DNA of 64,000 nucleotides, taken from NCBI GenBank assembly GCA_016715465.1, contig JADKAA010000024.1:682001-746000 (forward strand), given 5' to 3'. The stretch's first letter is position 1, and each line of letters starts with the position of its first letter. The stretch comes from Saprospiraceae bacterium (GTDB taxonomy: Bacteria; Bacteroidota; Bacteroidia; Chitinophagales; Saprospiraceae). The notes beneath the pieces were generated by a model. The model did no database searches and was not told where the DNA came from. It was given only the letters and a program-made list of their open reading frames with translations. The position numbers were made by a program, and so were the translations under genes. Below, piece by piece: positions 9,990-19,317 of the stretch.

Positions 9990-11285
9990 ATGCAATTTAA
10001 AAACATAAAATATAGCTTTTTCGTCCTGGTAGCGGCCCTGCTGTTGGCATCCTGCGCTAAAGACGAATACCTCAACCCCAGCCAGGCATCTGAAGAGTCC
10101 GTGGTCAAAGACATCAACGGCCTCATCGCCCTGGCCAACGGGCTACAGCAAAAGTACACGGTCAGCCGTGTATCTCCGGTTTATTCATACATCACGGCCA
10201 GTGGACTTTCAGCCGGCGAATTATTGGTGCTCAATGCCGGAAATACCGATGAGGTCAACCTTCAGGCGGGTCAGGCCAACCTGATCAGCAACAATGCCGT
10301 GATCAGCAGGCTTTGGGAACAAAGCCACCTGCTCAAGGCCAACGCCAACATCATCCTCGACAATTTGTCCAATGTAGGTGACGAACCTACCCGCAATGCC
10401 CTCACGTGTTATGCCAACCTGTATAAGGGACTTGCCCTGGTTCAGTTGGGTACTTTTTGGGAACAGGCACCTATCGGCATAGGTAAAGCCGCCACTTTTT
10501 CACCGAGGAAAGATGTACTCACCGAAGCCGTAAAACTGTTTGAAGCAGGAAGTGCGGCCGCAGCAACAGCGAAATTCGATGCCAAATTTCAAACGGGCAT
10601 CGACTTTGTTTCTGCCTTCAATGCCATGACCGCAAGGACGTACCTGATGTTGGGTGAATACGACAAAGCTGCTGCCGCAGCTGCCAAGGTGGACCTTACT
10701 AAAAAATCTGAATTTCCATATGACGACGTCGCCAGGAACCCCATTTTTGAAGTGCATTACAGCAACGTCAATGTATGCGAACCCGTAGATGCCAACCTCG
10801 GTCTGGCCGGTGCACTGGCCCCCGACGAAGCAGACGGCAGGGTTTTGTTTTATCTCAAGTCAAAGACTTTTGGCAACACGACCAATGAAGGCAAAGGCTT
10901 CTTCACCAAATTTAGCGATAAAATTCCCCTGTATTTGCCGGGAGAGATTATGCTGATCAAAGCGGAATGTGCAGCGCGCAAAAGTGACCTCAACACCGCG
11001 GTGACGGAGCTCAACAACGTACTCACCAAGACCACCGATATTTTTGGTGTGAATGCAGGTTTGCCGGCGTACACTGGAGCAAATACCCAGGATGCCATTC
11101 TGTTGGAAATCTACAGAAACAGATGCATTGAACTGTTCAACTCCGGTCTGAAATTTGAAGATAGTCGCAGGTTCAATCGCCCCGGCCCTAAAGATGCAGG
11201 ATCAGAGCGCAGCAGAAACTGGTATCCGTATCCATTGTCAGAGAAAGACAACAACCCAAACACTCCGGAAAACCCGGAAATTTAA
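9990..11285 (+). CDS. SusD/RagB-family outer-membrane lipoprotein
   Basis: Surface lipoprotein partner of the SusC transporter 24 bases upstream. 431 aa. The lipobox is LLASC at residues 18-22, followed by KDEYLNPSQASEES. The body is helical with TPR-like pairs (ALTCYANLYKGLALVQLGTFWEQ; AFNAMTARTYLMLGEYDKAAAAA), and the C-terminal RagB-type segment reads ILLEIYRNRCIELFNSG, FEDSRRFNR and NWYPYPLSEKDNNPNTP. It is slightly shorter than many SusD proteins (450-600 aa). The sequence does not predict the ligand. A strong terminator follows. Confidence 0.93.
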   Translation: MQFKNIKYSFFVLVAALLLASCAKDEYLNPSQASEESVVKDINGLIALANGLQQKYTVSRVSPVYSYITASGLSAGELLVLNAGNTDEVNLQAGQANLISNNAVISRLWEQSHLLKANANIILDNLSNVGDEPTRNALTCYANLYKGLALVQLGTFWEQAPIGIGKAATFSPRKDVLTEAVKLFEAGSAAAATAKFDAKFQTGIDFVSAFNAMTARTYLMLGEYDKAAAAAAKVDLTKKSEFPYDDVARNPIFEVHYSNVNVCEPVDANLGLAGALAPDEADGRVLFYLKSKTFGNTTNEGKGFFTKFSDKIPLYLPGEIMLIKAECAARKSDLNTAVTELNNVLTKTTDIFGVNAGLPAYTGANTQDAILLEIYRNRCIELFNSGLKFEDSRRFNRPGPKDAGSERSRNWYPYPLSEKDNNPNTPENPEI

Positions 11286-11311
11286 TAAGATTCAAAACCT
11301 TTTGATTTTTT

Positions 11312-11343
11312 AGGGGGGCAATTTTTTGTCCCCCTTTTTTTTT
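11312..11343 (+). terminator. Terminator of the susC/susD operon
   Basis: A G-run ending in CA, a short T-rich loop, then TGTCCCCC form a GC-rich hairpin followed by nine T residues. It lies directly before the 3' end of the convergent aminotransferase gene. Confidence 0.85.
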
Positions 11344-11346
11344 GAA

Positions 11347-12561
11347 TCAAATTGATGGTTGGATCAAATTCAATTTGTCTGCCGCCTTTATGAGTGTTTC
11401 GTCAGTTTTGGCAAAACAAAACCGGATCAACTTACTGTCATGCCCATCCGAATAAAGCCTCGAAACCGGAATGGCCGCCACGCCGTGCGTTTTGATCAAC
11501 CGTTCACAAAATGCAAAGTCATCTTCAACGGAAATGGCCGAGTAGTCGAACAGTTGGAAGTAGGAACCCTTACAGGGCAGTGGCTTGAATGCCGAGATTT
11601 TGGTTGCTTCCAGGAAAAGGTCCCTCTTTTGTTGAAAGAACAGATTTAATTCCAGGTAATCCCTTGATCGCTGCATGTACAGGGCAATGGCTTTTTGGAG
11701 CGGATGTGCCACAGAAAAAATTACATTCTGGTGTACCTTTCTGAGTTCAGTAGTAAGTGCTTTGGGGGCAATACAATAACCTACCCTCCATCCCGTAATG
11801 TGATAGGTTTTGCCGAAAGAATAAACGGAGAAAGTTCGTTCCCTCAATTCCTGATATTTCAATGGGCTCTCATGTATTTCCCCGTCAAAGACCATGTGTT
11901 CATATACCTCGTCACTTAAGATCAGTATGTCGGTGTTCTTTACCAGTTCGATCAGTTGCAACATATCCTCTTTCCGGAGGATAGAAGCAGTGGGATTATT
12001 GGGCGTACTGATGCAGATCATTCTGGTCTTATGCGTGATCAGTAAAGCTACTTCTTGCCAGTTGATTTTAAATTCCGGGGGTTTCATTTTATAAACCACG
12101 GTTTTGCCCCCCACCAAATCAATGGCGGGCCGAAGGCAATCGTAACACGGTTCCATAAGGATGACTTCATCTCCGGGCCAGACAAAGGCCCCAATGGCAT
12201 CAAAGATCATTTCGGTTGCCCCCACACCAATGGTGACTTCTGTATCCGGATCAACATCCACCCCATGGCAGGTCAGCACTTTTTCGGCTATGGCTTCCCG
12301 CAGCATGGGCATACCGGCCATGGGCGCATATTGATTGACCGATGGCAGACTTTTGTCCCGTAAACAAAGACCGACCAAATCCTGCAGTTCCTCAGCCGGT
12401 TCAAAGTTTGGAAAGCCCTGCGAAAGGTTCACCGCATGGTACTCATTGGCCAGGCCGGTCATGTAAGAAAAATGTGGAGGTAACGTAGGGCAGTTTTGAC
12501 TTGAACGGCATAGATGCTGAATTTTATTCAGCAAAGTACTACTTAGCCTCGCCAATACCAT
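11347..12561 (-). CDS. Class I PLP aminotransferase, methionine aminotransferase-like
   Basis: 404 aa and similar along its length to E. coli YbdL, which transfers the amino group of methionine (and some aromatic residues) to 2-oxo acids. Visible family signatures are NLSQGFPNFEPAEEL, VNQYAPMAGMPMLREAIAEK, ISTPNNPTAS with its PLP-binding Asn, LSDEVYEHMVF, and the PLP-Schiff-base Lys at about residue 251 in SFGKTYHITGWRVGY. The C-terminal LIRFCFAKTDETL carries the substrate-carboxylate Arg. The first ~20 residues are extra relative to YbdL and contain no domain. Position: convergent with susD and followed upstream by the serine hydrolase gene on the same strand, with 156 bases between them. 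The methionine preference is inferred from similarity. Confidence 0.9.
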   Translation of the reverse strand: MVLARLSSTLLNKIQHLCRSSQNCPTLPPHFSYMTGLANEYHAVNLSQGFPNFEPAEELQDLVGLCLRDKSLPSVNQYAPMAGMPMLREAIAEKVLTCHGVDVDPDTEVTIGVGATEMIFDAIGAFVWPGDEVILMEPCYDCLRPAIDLVGGKTVVYKMKPPEFKINWQEVALLITHKTRMICISTPNNPTASILRKEDMLQLIELVKNTDILILSDEVYEHMVFDGEIHESPLKYQELRERTFSVYSFGKTYHITGWRVGYCIAPKALTTELRKVHQNVIFSVAHPLQKAIALYMQRSRDYLELNLFFQQKRDLFLEATKISAFKPLPCKGSYFQLFDYSAISVEDDFAFCERLIKTHGVAAIPVSRLYSDGHDSKLIRFCFAKTDETLIKAADKLNLIQPSI

Positions 12562-12717
12562 TTAAAAATGAATATGAAGCCCATGCTGCACTTTAAAAAT
12601 TGTGGCAGGATGGGGTGCAACCAATTTCATAAAACGGGTTATTTGAACATCGTATAAAATTGGGATAATTGGCCCTTATTATTTTTTTACCACAACGGAT
12701 TTATGATCGATACCGGA

Positions 12718-14019
12718 TCAGTTTTTAATGACCTTGTTTACAAAGTGCTCTCCCCTACCATCTTCTACCCTCACCAGATACATGCCGGTATTAAGGCCAG
12801 ATACATCGACAGTACCGGTGTCTGTATGCCTGGAGATCAATTTGCCCTGAAGGTCCAAAATTTGTATCTCCGCTGCCTGTTCACCGTTGGTGAGCACCAG
12901 TTGATTTGCAGAAATACTTACGCGGTTATGGTGGAAAGATGATTCAGCTGTTTCTTTTGTGGAAGTGGTGAGCCGCATGATTTGACTCAGTTTATTCCAC
13001 AGGGCCACATCGAAGACAATGGGCACGGGATTGTCGTCTTCCGTTGCTTTATCTCCCATCCTTGTGATCACCAGTTTTTCATCGGGCAGGATGTACAGTT
13101 TTTGGTCATTTTTTCCCAGGGCTGCAAACATAATGGCAGGTGCCGTGGGTATGAGGTTTCCATAAAAAACCAGTTGGGAGCCAGGCAGCATAAACCTCGA
13201 CTGTCCATTGAGCCACCAAAGATAGCCGTACGAAGGGTTGAGTTGCTGGGAGGGTTTTGACATGGCATCGAGGTAAGCCGCATTGTCGAGCACGGTCACA
13301 CCGTCCCACTTGCCTTTTGACAACACGAATAGGCCGTAGCGGGCCATGTTTCGGGCTGTGCTGTAAAAGACATTGTTGTAGCCTGACTTCAAAAACAGAC
13401 CGGTCATGCCGATCTTGTCTCCCAGCCTGTTTTTAAAATAGGTATTGAGGTTTTGACCGGTAGCTCCCTCGATGATGCCATCGATGATGGTATAGGGCGC
13501 ATTGTGGTAAGACCAACGGCTTCCGGGCGTGTACTTACACACCAGGCACTCCGGATCGGTACATTCAAAACTTACCCCATCGTCTAGTCCGGTGGTCATG
13601 GTGATGTGATTTCTCACCGTAATGGCCGCTTCTCCGGCCGGCGTGCAGCTGGACCAGCCGTTACCCAGGTATTGGGCACTGGGCGCAATCAGGTCAAGTT
13701 GGCCATCTGCTTCTGCGCAAGCCACGAGCCCACTGGTCAGCGACTTGCCTGCACTCGCCCAGTACCATGGCTTCTCTACCGAATGGTCATTGAAATAATA
13801 CTCGAGAACGATCTTGCCATTTTTGAGTACCATAAAAGACTTGGTGTGGTGTTCCTCTAGGAAGACGCGAAGATCGGCCAACAAAGTAGTGTCCCAGCCC
13901 AGGCTCGCCGCATCGGTGGTTTGCCATTCTCCAAATTTGGGCGGATAGTACAGACCCTGTGCCATGGATAAATGGGCGCTAAAAAACAAGGCCGAATACA
14001 GTAGGTGGATCTTCTTCAT
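12718..14019 (-). CDS. Secreted class C beta-lactamase-like serine hydrolase with T9SS tail
   Basis: 433 aa. Signal peptide ending SMAQ (residues 1-21). The catalytic domain resembles penicillin-binding/class C beta-lactamase enzymes: nucleophile S89 and K92 in SAGKSLTS, and Y171-x-N in WSYHNAPYTIIDG. The YGYLWWLNG segment is common in this family of esterases and peptidases. Residues from about 360 (HNRVSISANQLVLTNG, LISRHTDTGTVDVSGLNTG, YLVRVEDGRGEHFVNKVIK) form a type A T9SS sorting domain, so the enzyme is probably exported and attached at the cell surface. The substrate is unknown, and antibiotic resistance should not be assumed. The 5' end lies directly beside the G-rich minisatellite. 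Confidence 0.88.
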   Translation of the reverse strand: MKKIHLLYSALFFSAHLSMAQGLYYPPKFGEWQTTDAASLGWDTTLLADLRVFLEEHHTKSFMVLKNGKIVLEYYFNDHSVEKPWYWASAGKSLTSGLVACAEADGQLDLIAPSAQYLGNGWSSCTPAGEAAITVRNHITMTTGLDDGVSFECTDPECLVCKYTPGSRWSYHNAPYTIIDGIIEGATGQNLNTYFKNRLGDKIGMTGLFLKSGYNNVFYSTARNMARYGLFVLSKGKWDGVTVLDNAAYLDAMSKPSQQLNPSYGYLWWLNGQSRFMLPGSQLVFYGNLIPTAPAIMFAALGKNDQKLYILPDEKLVITRMGDKATEDDNPVPIVFDVALWNKLSQIMRLTTSTKETAESSFHHNRVSISANQLVLTNGEQAAEIQILDLQGKLISRHTDTGTVDVSGLNTGMYLVRVEDGRGEHFVNKVIKN

Positions 14020-14077
14020 ATTTTGTATTTGAGATTAGACTGGTCAAAGGTGCGAAAGTTTAGTGGGAAATGGGGTC

Positions 14078-14400
14078 GGGGGCAGGGATCAGGGGTCAGG
14101 GGCAGGGATCAGGGGGCACAGGGATCAGGGGTCAGGGATCAGGGGTCAGGGATCAGGGGTCAGGGGTCAGGGGTCAGGGATCAGGGATCAGGGATCAGGG
14201 GGCAGGGATCAGGGATCAGGGGGCAGGGGTCAGGGGGCAGGGGTCAGGGGTCAGGGGTCAGGGGTCAGGGGTCAGGGTCAGGGGTCAGGGGTCAGGGGGC
14301 AGGGATCAGGGGCAGGGATCAGGGGGCAGGGATCAGGGGGCAGGGGTCAGGGGGCAGGGATCAGGGATCAGGGATCAGGGGGATCAGGGGGCAGGGGGCA
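14078..14400. repeat. G-rich heptanucleotide minisatellite, about 46 units
   Basis: An almost uninterrupted array of seven-base units, GGGGTCA, GGGATCA or GGGGGCA, with a few six- or nine-base units (GGGTCA, GGGGCA, GGGGGATCA). Every unit has a run of at least three G on the plus strand, so the array fits the G-quadruplex pattern many times over. Because seven is not a multiple of three, all three plus frames stay open through it and produce spurious Gly/Gln/Ser-rich frames. It sits at the left edge of the 14.8-25.8 kb island. Confidence 0.95.
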
Positions 14401-14432
14401 ATCTATCTGGCTGCGCCAGTCAGGTTGGTAAA
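14399..14432 (+). repeat. Island-flanking 34-bp repeat, left copy
   Basis: CAATCTATCTGGCTGCGCC followed by AGTCAGGTTGGTAAA. It matches copies at 26028-26061 and 26091-26124 with the shared pattern CAAyyTAyyTGG...AGTCAGryTGG. The same orientation is found on both sides of the island. Confidence 0.65.
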
Positions 14433-14788
14433 ACATAGTAAGTCTGGCTAGGTTTGTGGTGTCATATACTATAGAATAACCAATACATAGACTTTGCGGC
14501 GACCAAACATTATTTTGAATAATGAGGATAAAACCTAAAACTTATTGCTATTTATTTGGTGAATAATTTAAAATTTAGGGATATATGTTGAAAGTTGTTT
14601 GTTGGTTGGATTTTCTGGATTCTATATTTAAATTTGAGAGCTATTAAAGTACTGGGATTGGAATCGAGGTTGTATTTGGTATTGTCCCATATCAGGATTA
14701 CTAACTGGACTGACTTTTTGCAAAACCAAAAAAGTGCCGTTTTTGCAACGCTTTATGTGAATTTTACAACCAATATTTATTTAAACTC
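14433..14788. other. AT-rich leader upstream of the island operon
   Basis: About 350 bases between the left boundary repeats and the helicase gene. It is AT-rich and contains no supported gene. No exact TAnnTTTG box was found, so the operon promoter is not located. Confidence 0.5.
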
Positions 14789-17548
14789 ATGCCATTTTTC
14801 AACGCTGCCTTATTCGAGTCCAAGCCGGAATTACTGAGAGGTAATCTCCAGATTATCGCTTGTGCGGGTTCGGGTAAGACGGAATTTGTTTCGGAGAGAA
14901 TTGCGTACTTGTTGTACAAAAAGGTGGCGAGACCGGAGCAGATAGTGGCTTTTACTTTTACCGAGAAGGCTGCAGAAGAATTGAAGTTTAGGGTTCGTTC
15001 CAAAATCCAGGAATTACTTGGCAAGCAGCCAGACATTGGCGACATGTATATTGGCACCATCCATGCCTTTGCATTTAAAATATTACAAGATTTCATCCCA
15101 AAATACAGGGCATACGATATGCTCGATGAGGTGGGAAGACTGGCCTTCCTTTCATCTATTAAAAGAGATTTGGATTTTGAGCAGTTGGGCGACTCATTGA
15201 GTAAACGGTATAAAAAACCGTTTGGAAAGAATATGCAAAACTGGGTGTACCATACTTTTATCAAGGATGTTGACTTATTTCGGGAAGAAGGATTGACCGA
15301 AGGTGCCACACTTTCTGACAGTTTTAGAAATGCGTATAAAGTTTATTCGCAAAAACTCGAAGAGAAACGTTTTCTTGACTTTTCAAGTATTCTTCGCATT
15401 GCCGTTGACACTTTGGAAAATGAACCTTCTGTCAGGAAAAAACTCCAGAACCAGTATTCTTTTTTTACGGTTGACGAATATCAGGATGTGAATCCGATTC
15501 AGGAAATACTCATCCAACTCATATCAGGCAAACAGAATGTCTGCGTGGTGGGGGATGATGATCAGTCCATCTATCAGTTTCGTGGCGCCGATGTGCAAAA
15601 CATCATCACTTTTCAAAACAGGTATCCAAAAGCAGCCATTCACCAGTTGGACATCAATCGGAGAAGCCATGATGGTATTGTAAAAACAGGCGATGAATTG
15701 ATTAAACGTAATAACCCACGCCGACTGCCAAAATCCATCAAAGACAAAGGCGTAACCTCTGAAGCGGGCGATTTGTACAAGGTACTTTTTGAAAGACAGG
15801 AAGAAGAAATTGAATGGATTGTTTTAAAAGTAAAAGCTCTTGTAGGAAAAGAATATTTAGATGGCACCCATGTGCGCAAACTAAAATATTCTGACTTTGC
15901 CTTTCTGTTTCGTTCCATAAGAAATGAAGCTGCTCCATACATCAATGCCTTAAGAGCAGCCGATATTCCGGTGGTTTACGCAGGCACAGGCGGCTTGTTT
16001 GATACTCCGGAAGTGGGGTCAATTTTAAAGATATTTTCGTTTATTTCTGAATGTGACCGGGATGTGGACTATGACGATGCCTTCCTACAAGACATCCACG
16101 ACAACCTGCCTGCCGATTTTTCAATTACGTTTAAAAAACTAAAGGCTGCTTTGTGTGCCATTCAGGAAGACACGAAAGCTCAAAAGCGACTCTCCTTACA
16201 AGGCCTGTATGCCCATGTGCTTTCACTACTTGGCATATCTGATGAAAGTTTTCACGAGGCAGAAGACGATGTTTTGCTCTTCAACCTTGGCCGGTTAAGT
16301 CAGGCCATTGCTGATTACGAGGGTTCGAGAGAATACCTCACTTTCAACAGCCTCAAAGATTTTATCTGGTTCATTCGCCTGCATGCGGAGAATGCCTACG
16401 ACAGCGGAAAAACCGATGCCATGGCGGGCTTGATTGATGCTGTGCAGATCCTTACCATGCACGGGACCAAAGGTCTTGGTTTCCCGGTGGTTTTTATGCC
16501 AAGTCACTTCAGGAGAAACCGCGAACCGGATTTTGGAGCTACCCTTTTGGATATTACCAAATTCGATAGCGACCGTTTTCTGAACCATGTGGAAGACGAA
16601 AGAAGAATTTATTATGTGGGCATTACGCGTGCCAAAAAATTTCTCTTTGTCACCAGTGCCATTTTGAAAGTGGGTGGTAAGAACAGGGCTTCCAGAAGTA
16701 GCTTTTTCGACGAAATTCCATCCACGCACTTTATCACAAAAGAAGTAGCAGACCCAACTAAAAGGAAGCCCTGCAAAATTGAGGGCGTCTCCGAAGAAGC
16801 GCGCTTTCCTACCAGCTACAGCGAACTGGCTTACTACCTGAACTGCGGCTACGATTACAAAATGCGTTTTATTTATGGCTTCAATCCCGAGCTGGTCCCG
16901 GCGCTTGGCTTCGGTAAGCAGGTGCACAATGTGATTAACCTTTTACACAAGGATTACGAAGACACGGGTAAAATTCCGGGCAAAACCAAAATTGCAAAAA
17001 TTATTGAAGAACATTTCTATTTGCGTTACGCTTCAGATGCGGTCACCGAACGCTTAAAGGTAGGCGCCATGAAAAGCCTGGCCAAATATGTGCAGATGTG
17101 GGAGAAAGATTTTTCCCTTTCTGTAAAAACGGAACGGCCCTTTGAACTTGAATTTGACAATGCCCTGATTGCCGGCAGCATCGATATGATCAAGCGTCAA
17201 GATGGAAACGAAACGGTGTTGGAAGTCATTGATTTCAAAACCGGGAAACCCGATAACGACCTGATGCACCGGTATGAATTACAGGTGCAACTCTATACCA
17301 TTGCCGCACAGGAAGCCCTGGGCATCAATACCCAAAAGGCACTCATTCATTTTATTGATACCGATAAAAACGAACGCCTTGCGGTACAAACATCTCCGGC
17401 AGCCTTGGAAACGGCAAAGGAAGAACTGAGCTTTGCCCTGGAGGGCATTACCAAAGCGACTTTTCGACGGGATGCCAGGCAGGATAAAATTTGTAAATCG
17501 TGTGACTGGTGCACCATGTGCCCCAAACGCAAAGGATATAGGGCATGA
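14789..17548 (+). CDS. UvrD/Rep-family helicase with C-terminal PD-(D/E)XK nuclease and Fe-S cysteines
   Basis: 919 aa superfamily 1A helicase-nuclease. Walker A is ACAGSGKT at about residue 25. It is followed by AFTFTEKAAEEL (Ia), GTIHAFAFKIL, the Walker B box VDEYQDVNPIQ, VGDDDQSIYQFRGAD (motif III), LTMHGTKGLGFPVVFMP and YYVGITRAKKFLFV (VI). Residues from about 780 form an AddB/RecB-like nuclease (LEFDNALIAGSIDMI, then VLEVIDFKTGK with the catalytic D and K), and the C-terminus has four cysteines (ICKSCDWCTMCPKRKG) expected to bind an iron-sulfur cluster. The fusion is like that of AddB-type and some phage-defence helicases. It is the first gene of the island operon and overlaps radC by four bases (ATGA). 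Its role in defence is inferred from context. Confidence 0.9.
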   Translation: MPFFNAALFESKPELLRGNLQIIACAGSGKTEFVSERIAYLLYKKVARPEQIVAFTFTEKAAEELKFRVRSKIQELLGKQPDIGDMYIGTIHAFAFKILQDFIPKYRAYDMLDEVGRLAFLSSIKRDLDFEQLGDSLSKRYKKPFGKNMQNWVYHTFIKDVDLFREEGLTEGATLSDSFRNAYKVYSQKLEEKRFLDFSSILRIAVDTLENEPSVRKKLQNQYSFFTVDEYQDVNPIQEILIQLISGKQNVCVVGDDDQSIYQFRGADVQNIITFQNRYPKAAIHQLDINRRSHDGIVKTGDELIKRNNPRRLPKSIKDKGVTSEAGDLYKVLFERQEEEIEWIVLKVKALVGKEYLDGTHVRKLKYSDFAFLFRSIRNEAAPYINALRAADIPVVYAGTGGLFDTPEVGSILKIFSFISECDRDVDYDDAFLQDIHDNLPADFSITFKKLKAALCAIQEDTKAQKRLSLQGLYAHVLSLLGISDESFHEAEDDVLLFNLGRLSQAIADYEGSREYLTFNSLKDFIWFIRLHAENAYDSGKTDAMAGLIDAVQILTMHGTKGLGFPVVFMPSHFRRNREPDFGATLLDITKFDSDRFLNHVEDERRIYYVGITRAKKFLFVTSAILKVGGKNRASRSSFFDEIPSTHFITKEVADPTKRKPCKIEGVSEEARFPTSYSELAYYLNCGYDYKMRFIYGFNPELVPALGFGKQVHNVINLLHKDYEDTGKIPGKTKIAKIIEEHFYLRYASDAVTERLKVGAMKSLAKYVQMWEKDFSLSVKTERPFELEFDNALIAGSIDMIKRQDGNETVLEVIDFKTGKPDNDLMHRYELQVQLYTIAAQEALGINTQKALIHFIDTDKNERLAVQTSPAALETAKEELSFALEGITKATFRRDARQDKICKSCDWCTMCPKRKGYRA

Positions 17549-18225
17549 CGGCAGAACAACACAAAGGACATCGGGAAAGATTGCGTGAGCGCTTTGAGAA
17601 AGGTGGCTTCGGCGGCTTTCACGACTATGAAGTGCTGGAAATGCTGCTCACCTTCATTTTCAGGCAAGGCGATGTAAAACCCCTGGCTAAAGAATTAATA
17701 AAAACCTTCGGCTCGTTCTCCAAAGTGCTGGATGCTCCGGTGGAGGAATTGCAAAACGTAAGTGGCATGGGAAAGGTATCTGCCCTTAGCCTGCATGCTT
17801 TCCGTGAGGTGTTGGCCTATTACTTCCAAAACCATGCTACCACCGACAAAGCGCAAATCACCAAAATGAGTGCCCTGATAGAAATGCTGCGGGCAAGCAT
17901 TGGGCATAAACAAAACGAAATTTTGTTTGCCATTTTCCTAAATGCCAAAAACGAAGTGCTGGCCACTAAGGAACTGGGCGAAGGCACCCTATCGCAAGCC
18001 TCTGCCTTTCCACGCAAGATTGTGGAAGAAGCATTGAAACAAAAAGCCACTTCCCTCATTTTGGCGCACAATCATCCCGGCGGTATTGCCGAGCCCAGCG
18101 AGCATGATGAAAGCATTACCGCCGAAATACAAAAGGCATTGGCATTGGTAGAGATATCTTTGCAAGACCACATCATATTGGCAAATGACGAATACTATTC
18201 GTTTAAAAGAAATAACCTGATATGA
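17545..18225 (+). CDS. radC: RadC/JAB-domain protein
   Basis: 226 aa. The N-terminal helix-hairpin-helix region (VEELQNVSGMGKVSALSL) precedes a JAMM/MPN-like domain with a metal-site motif AHNHPGGIAEPSEHD near residues 175-190. RadC-type proteins are frequent on mobile elements and in defence islands. Their biochemical role is unsettled, and the name does not imply radiation repair. It overlaps the upstream helicase and the downstream KilA-N gene by four bases each, so the three are translated together. The last ~20 codons (DHIILANDEYYSFKRNNLI) reappear downstream at 19202-19263, fused to a piece of the methyltransferase gene, as part of a local duplication. Confidence 0.92.
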   Translation: MTAEQHKGHRERLRERFEKGGFGGFHDYEVLEMLLTFIFRQGDVKPLAKELIKTFGSFSKVLDAPVEELQNVSGMGKVSALSLHAFREVLAYYFQNHATTDKAQITKMSALIEMLRASIGHKQNEILFAIFLNAKNEVLATKELGEGTLSQASAFPRKIVEEALKQKATSLILAHNHPGGIAEPSEHDESITAEIQKALALVEISLQDHIILANDEYYSFKRNNLI

Positions 18226-19037
18226 GTAAATCGAATAAAATAATGGTTAAAGGAAGTGAGATTACCATTATTAAAGTTGGCAATGAAAACTATATTTCTA
18301 TTACGGATATGCTTAAAGCAAAGGATGGCGATTTTTTTATTTCCGACTGGCTTAGGAATAGAAATACGGTTGAATTTTTAGGAATCTGGGAAAGTGTTTA
18401 CAACCCGGATTTTAATTATGGCGAATTCGCCATAATTAAAAGTCATGCCGGCTTAAACAATTACAAAATAAGTGTGAAGGATTGGGTGGAAAAAACAAAT
18501 GCCATTGGTTTAAAAGCTACCGCTGGGAGATATGGTGGAACATACGCCCATGCAGATATCGCTTTTGAATTTGGTATGTGGATCAGCGCTGAATTTAAGA
18601 TATATCTTGTCAAAGAATTTCAGCGCCTCAAAGCCGAAGAAAACGACCGTCTGAAACTAAACTGGAACCTGCAGCGCACCCTTGCCAGGGTAAATTACCA
18701 CATACATACCGATGCCATCAAAGAAAACCTGATTCCCAGGGAAGTCACCAAAAAACAGGCTACTTTTGTATATGCCAATGAAGCCGATTTGCTGAATATG
18801 GCCCTCTTTGGCAAAACCGCTGCCGATTGGCGCACTGAAAACCCAAAGGCTGAAGGAAACATGCGGGATTACGCTACACTGGAGCAACTGGTGGTGCTTA
18901 CGAATCTGGAAAGCCTCAATGCCGTGCTTATTTCACAAGGTTTGAAAGCATCTGAACGACTTTTACAACTCAACAAAATCGCCATACAACAATTGAAAAC
19001 CCTTTTGAATAATCAAACCATAAAGAAACTGAAATAA
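18222..19037 (+). CDS. KilA-N domain protein, copy 1
   Basis: 271 aa. The N-terminal ~130 residues match the KilA-N DNA-binding domain, which is related to APSES folds and common in phages: YISITDMLKAKDGDFFISDW, YNPDFNYGEF, GRYGGTYAHADIAFEFGMWIS. The C-terminal half (from FQRLKAEENDRLKLNWN to the end) is a helical domain of unknown function. It starts inside the radC stop (ATGA overlap) and is followed one base later by the methyltransferase-like stub. Compared with copy 2 (19318-20142), the C-terminal halves are nearly identical while the N-terminal halves share only about half their residues. The likely role is a DNA-binding regulator or specificity factor for the island; this is inference. 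Confidence 0.85.
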   Translation: MSKSNKIMVKGSEITIIKVGNENYISITDMLKAKDGDFFISDWLRNRNTVEFLGIWESVYNPDFNYGEFAIIKSHAGLNNYKISVKDWVEKTNAIGLKATAGRYGGTYAHADIAFEFGMWISAEFKIYLVKEFQRLKAEENDRLKLNWNLQRTLARVNYHIHTDAIKENLIPREVTKKQATFVYANEADLLNMALFGKTAADWRTENPKAEGNMRDYATLEQLVVLTNLESLNAVLISQGLKASERLLQLNKIAIQQLKTLLNNQTIKKLK

Positions 19038-19038
19038 T

Positions 19039-19263
19039 ATGTCCGATAACAACGAACAAGAACTCCCCCTGGGCCTGTACTGGAAGGGCAAACGCACCAC
19101 GGTGGACCGCATCGTGTTGCCTTTCCTAAGCCTGGAAGTGGTGGAAACCATCAACGAAAGCCGGGCTAACCATGAAAAGGAAAAAGGAACCATGTTCCGG
19201 CAAGACCACATCATATTGGCAGATGACGAATACTATTCGTTTAAAAGAAATAACCTGATATGA
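19039..19263 (+). pseudogene. Chimeric stub: methyltransferase N-terminus joined to RadC C-terminus
   Basis: 74 codons. Residues 1-56 match the first 56 residues of the downstream methyltransferase (QELPLGLYWKGKRTTVDRI) with only a few changes. The remainder (HIILADDEYYSFKRNNLI) is the C-terminus of RadC. The join lies at CAAGACC (19201-19207), a seven-base sequence present at the matching place in both parents (18163-18169 in radC, 20306-20312 in the methyltransferase gene). It is best read as the junction of a tandem duplication rather than as a designed gene, although it is still open and could be translated. Confidence 0.88.
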
Positions 19264-19317
19264 ATCAATTACAAGGCTTTTTAATTATGGCGAAACCGAC
19301 TCAATTAAAAATAGCGT

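Noticed and set aside
12718..14019. Antibiotic-resistance beta-lactamase
   Set aside because: The SxxK and YxN motifs also occur in many esterases and peptidases, and the T9SS tail suggests a surface enzyme; resistance cannot be inferred.
14078..14400. CRISPR array
   Set aside because: Units are seven bases with no spacers and no cas genes nearby.
14005..14451. Overlapping Gly/Gln/Ser-rich frames in all three plus frames
   Set aside because: They arise only because a seven-base repeat without stops keeps every frame open.
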